From the NCBI RefSeq assembly GCF_017313225.1, contig NZ_JAFLNE010000004.1, forward strand, positions 310,001 to 374,000: a stretch of DNA of 64,000 nucleotides, read 5' to 3'. Position numbers and translations under genes: made by a program. This stretch comes from Allomuricauda sp. CAU 1633 (GTDB lineage: Bacteria > Bacteroidota > Bacteroidia > Flavobacteriales > Flavobacteriaceae). A model generated the notes under the pieces. That model ran no database searches, was not told the DNA's origin, and saw only the letters and a list, made by a program, of their open reading frames with translations. How positions within the stretch are numbered: the first letter of the stretch is position 1; each line of letters opens with the position of its first letter. Below are positions 63,363-64,000 of the stretch, piece after piece.

Positions 63363-64000
63363 ATGCAAAAAATCATTGTACCGATGTTATTGTTGGCCTT
63401 CATTTCCTTGAATGCCCAAACACGGCAGAGCCAAAACTCCATTACCATTTCTGGAACAGTAGTTGACCAAGATTCCGGACAACCCTTGGAATATGCCACT
63501 TTTGTTTTACAGGAGGCTGAAAATCCTGATAACGTAACTGGGGGAATCACAGATTTGGATGGTAAATTTGAGATTGAAGCTGCTCCTGGCCATTATAACA
63601 TCCGTGTTGAATATATTTCCTATAAAACCTACTCCCGTAGCAACCAAAGTTATACATCTTCCACTGATTTGGGCAATATTATTCTTGCACCTGATGTGGC
63701 CCAACTCCAAGAGGTTGAGGTAGTTGGAGAAAAAACCACTGTTGAGGTACGATTGGACAAAAAGATATACAATATTGGAAAAGACATTACCACAAGTGGT
63801 GGAAATGTTAGTGATGCCTTAAACAATATTCCTTCTGTTTCTGTTGATGTGGAAGGTGCAATAAGTTTGAGAGGAAATGAGAATGTTCGGATTTTAATAA
63901 ACGGAAAACCTTCCGCACTAGCGGGTTTTGGTTCTACCGATGTGTTGCAGCAGTTGCCGGCCGATGCCATTGAAAAGGTAGAAGTTATTACCAGTCCGTC
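63363..64000 (+). CDS. TonB-dependent receptor, 5' part (C-terminus outside window)
   Basis: At least 212 residues seen, running off the edge. Signal peptide to about residue 19 (SLNAQ). Residues about 27-110 form a carboxypeptidase regulatory-like domain (ISGTVVDQDSGQPLEYATFVL, DLDGKFEIEAAPGHYNIRVEY). The plug starts near 140 (SDALNNIPSVSVDVEGAISLRG, VRILINGKPSAL, LPADAIEKVEVITSPS). This is the Bacteroidota outer-membrane barrel family, energised by TonB, that imports or binds nutrients or peptides. No lipoprotein partner is visible before the window ends. Confidence 0.88.
   Translation, partial: MQKIIVPMLLLAFISLNAQTRQSQNSITISGTVVDQDSGQPLEYATFVLQEAENPDNVTGGITDLDGKFEIEAAPGHYNIRVEYISYKTYSRSNQSYTSSTDLGNIILAPDVAQLQEVEVVGEKTTVEVRLDKKIYNIGKDITTSGGNVSDALNNIPSVSVDVEGAISLRGNENVRILINGKPSALAGFGSTDVLQQLPADAIEKVEVITSP

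Noticed and set aside
1..64000. Search for tRNA, rRNA, riboswitch, insertion sequence, prophage or defence genes
   Set aside because: No cloverleaf or TTCGA-type arm, rRNA core, transposase motif, integrase or defence protein was recognised by eye; a covariance-model scan would be needed to exclude small RNA genes.

Overview
The window is a stretch of chromosome from a member of the Bacteroidota, most likely a marine Flavobacteriaceae (a Muricauda/Allomuricauda-like organism is my guess from protein style, not a measured result). Signs seen directly: many lipoproteins with a Cys soon after a short hydrophobic leader, a gliding-motility-type C-terminal domain with PorP/SprF and PorE-like partners, a TonB receptor with an N-terminal carboxypeptidase-like domain, promoters of the TAnnTTTG type, and few Shine-Dalgarno sequences. 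Hand counts of sampled lines give roughly 40-45% G+C except in one internal gene block. I saw no rRNA, tRNA, CRISPR array, complete insertion sequence or prophage.

Layout. 1-5.4 kb (mostly minus strand): exported proteins - a partial lipoprotein, a Tat-type Gfo/Idh/MocA oxidoreductase, a di-haem cytochrome c peroxidase lipoprotein and a PhoX-like lipoprotein with a collagen-like stalk. 5.6-13.3 kb (plus): S10-type peptidase, SGNH hydrolase, beta-propeller protein, an unusual TolB/TPR/C-terminal-domain regulator-like fusion, a fatty acid hydroxylase and an M43 metalloprotease lipoprotein. 13.3-18.7 kb: a plus-strand run with glycosyltransferase, BatA-like protein, a dihydroorotase-like protein lacking its HxH motif, a small membrane protein and an esterase. 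19-20.3 kb: a BspA/DUF285 lipoprotein. 20.4-28.3 kb: housekeeping (MBL-fold hydrolase, Bcp peroxiredoxin, endonuclease III, an ECF sigma factor and uvrA, the last two divergent).

28.7-39.7 kb is the most distinctive part. A 2241-residue secreted protein with sixteen repeats of about 125 residues and a type B T9SS C-terminal domain is followed by PorP/SprF and by a TPR/propeller/CRD/OmpA protein with the architecture of PorE. This looks like an adhesin with its own secretion partner and a cell-envelope anchor. Five of the sixteen repeats are almost identical at DNA level and have a GC-rich codon style unlike the rest of the gene. Just downstream a secreted, very basic protein is preceded by a textbook sigma-54 promoter.

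39.7-45.2 kb (minus): an envelope glycan cluster (flippase, glycosyltransferase, YfhO, DUF4834) with start/stop overlaps. 45.3-48.9 kb (plus): outer-membrane protein, GNAT-like protein, amidohydrolase. 48.9-51.3 kb (minus): a probable capnine (sulfonolipid) pair, cysteate synthase (CapA-like) and cysteate C-acyltransferase (CapB-like); these lipids are linked to gliding, which fits the adhesin locus. 51.4-57.6 kb: oligopeptidase B-like lipoprotein, YbaB, threonine aldolase and a large zinc metalloprotease. 57.8-61.2 kb: a three-gene set of circularly permuted ATP-grasp, alpha-E and transglutaminase proteins, a conserved but poorly understood peptide-ligation-type system. 61.2-64 kb: prfB with a classical programmed +1 frameshift, an ArsC-family reductase, a small lysine-tailed secreted protein and the start of a TonB-dependent receptor.
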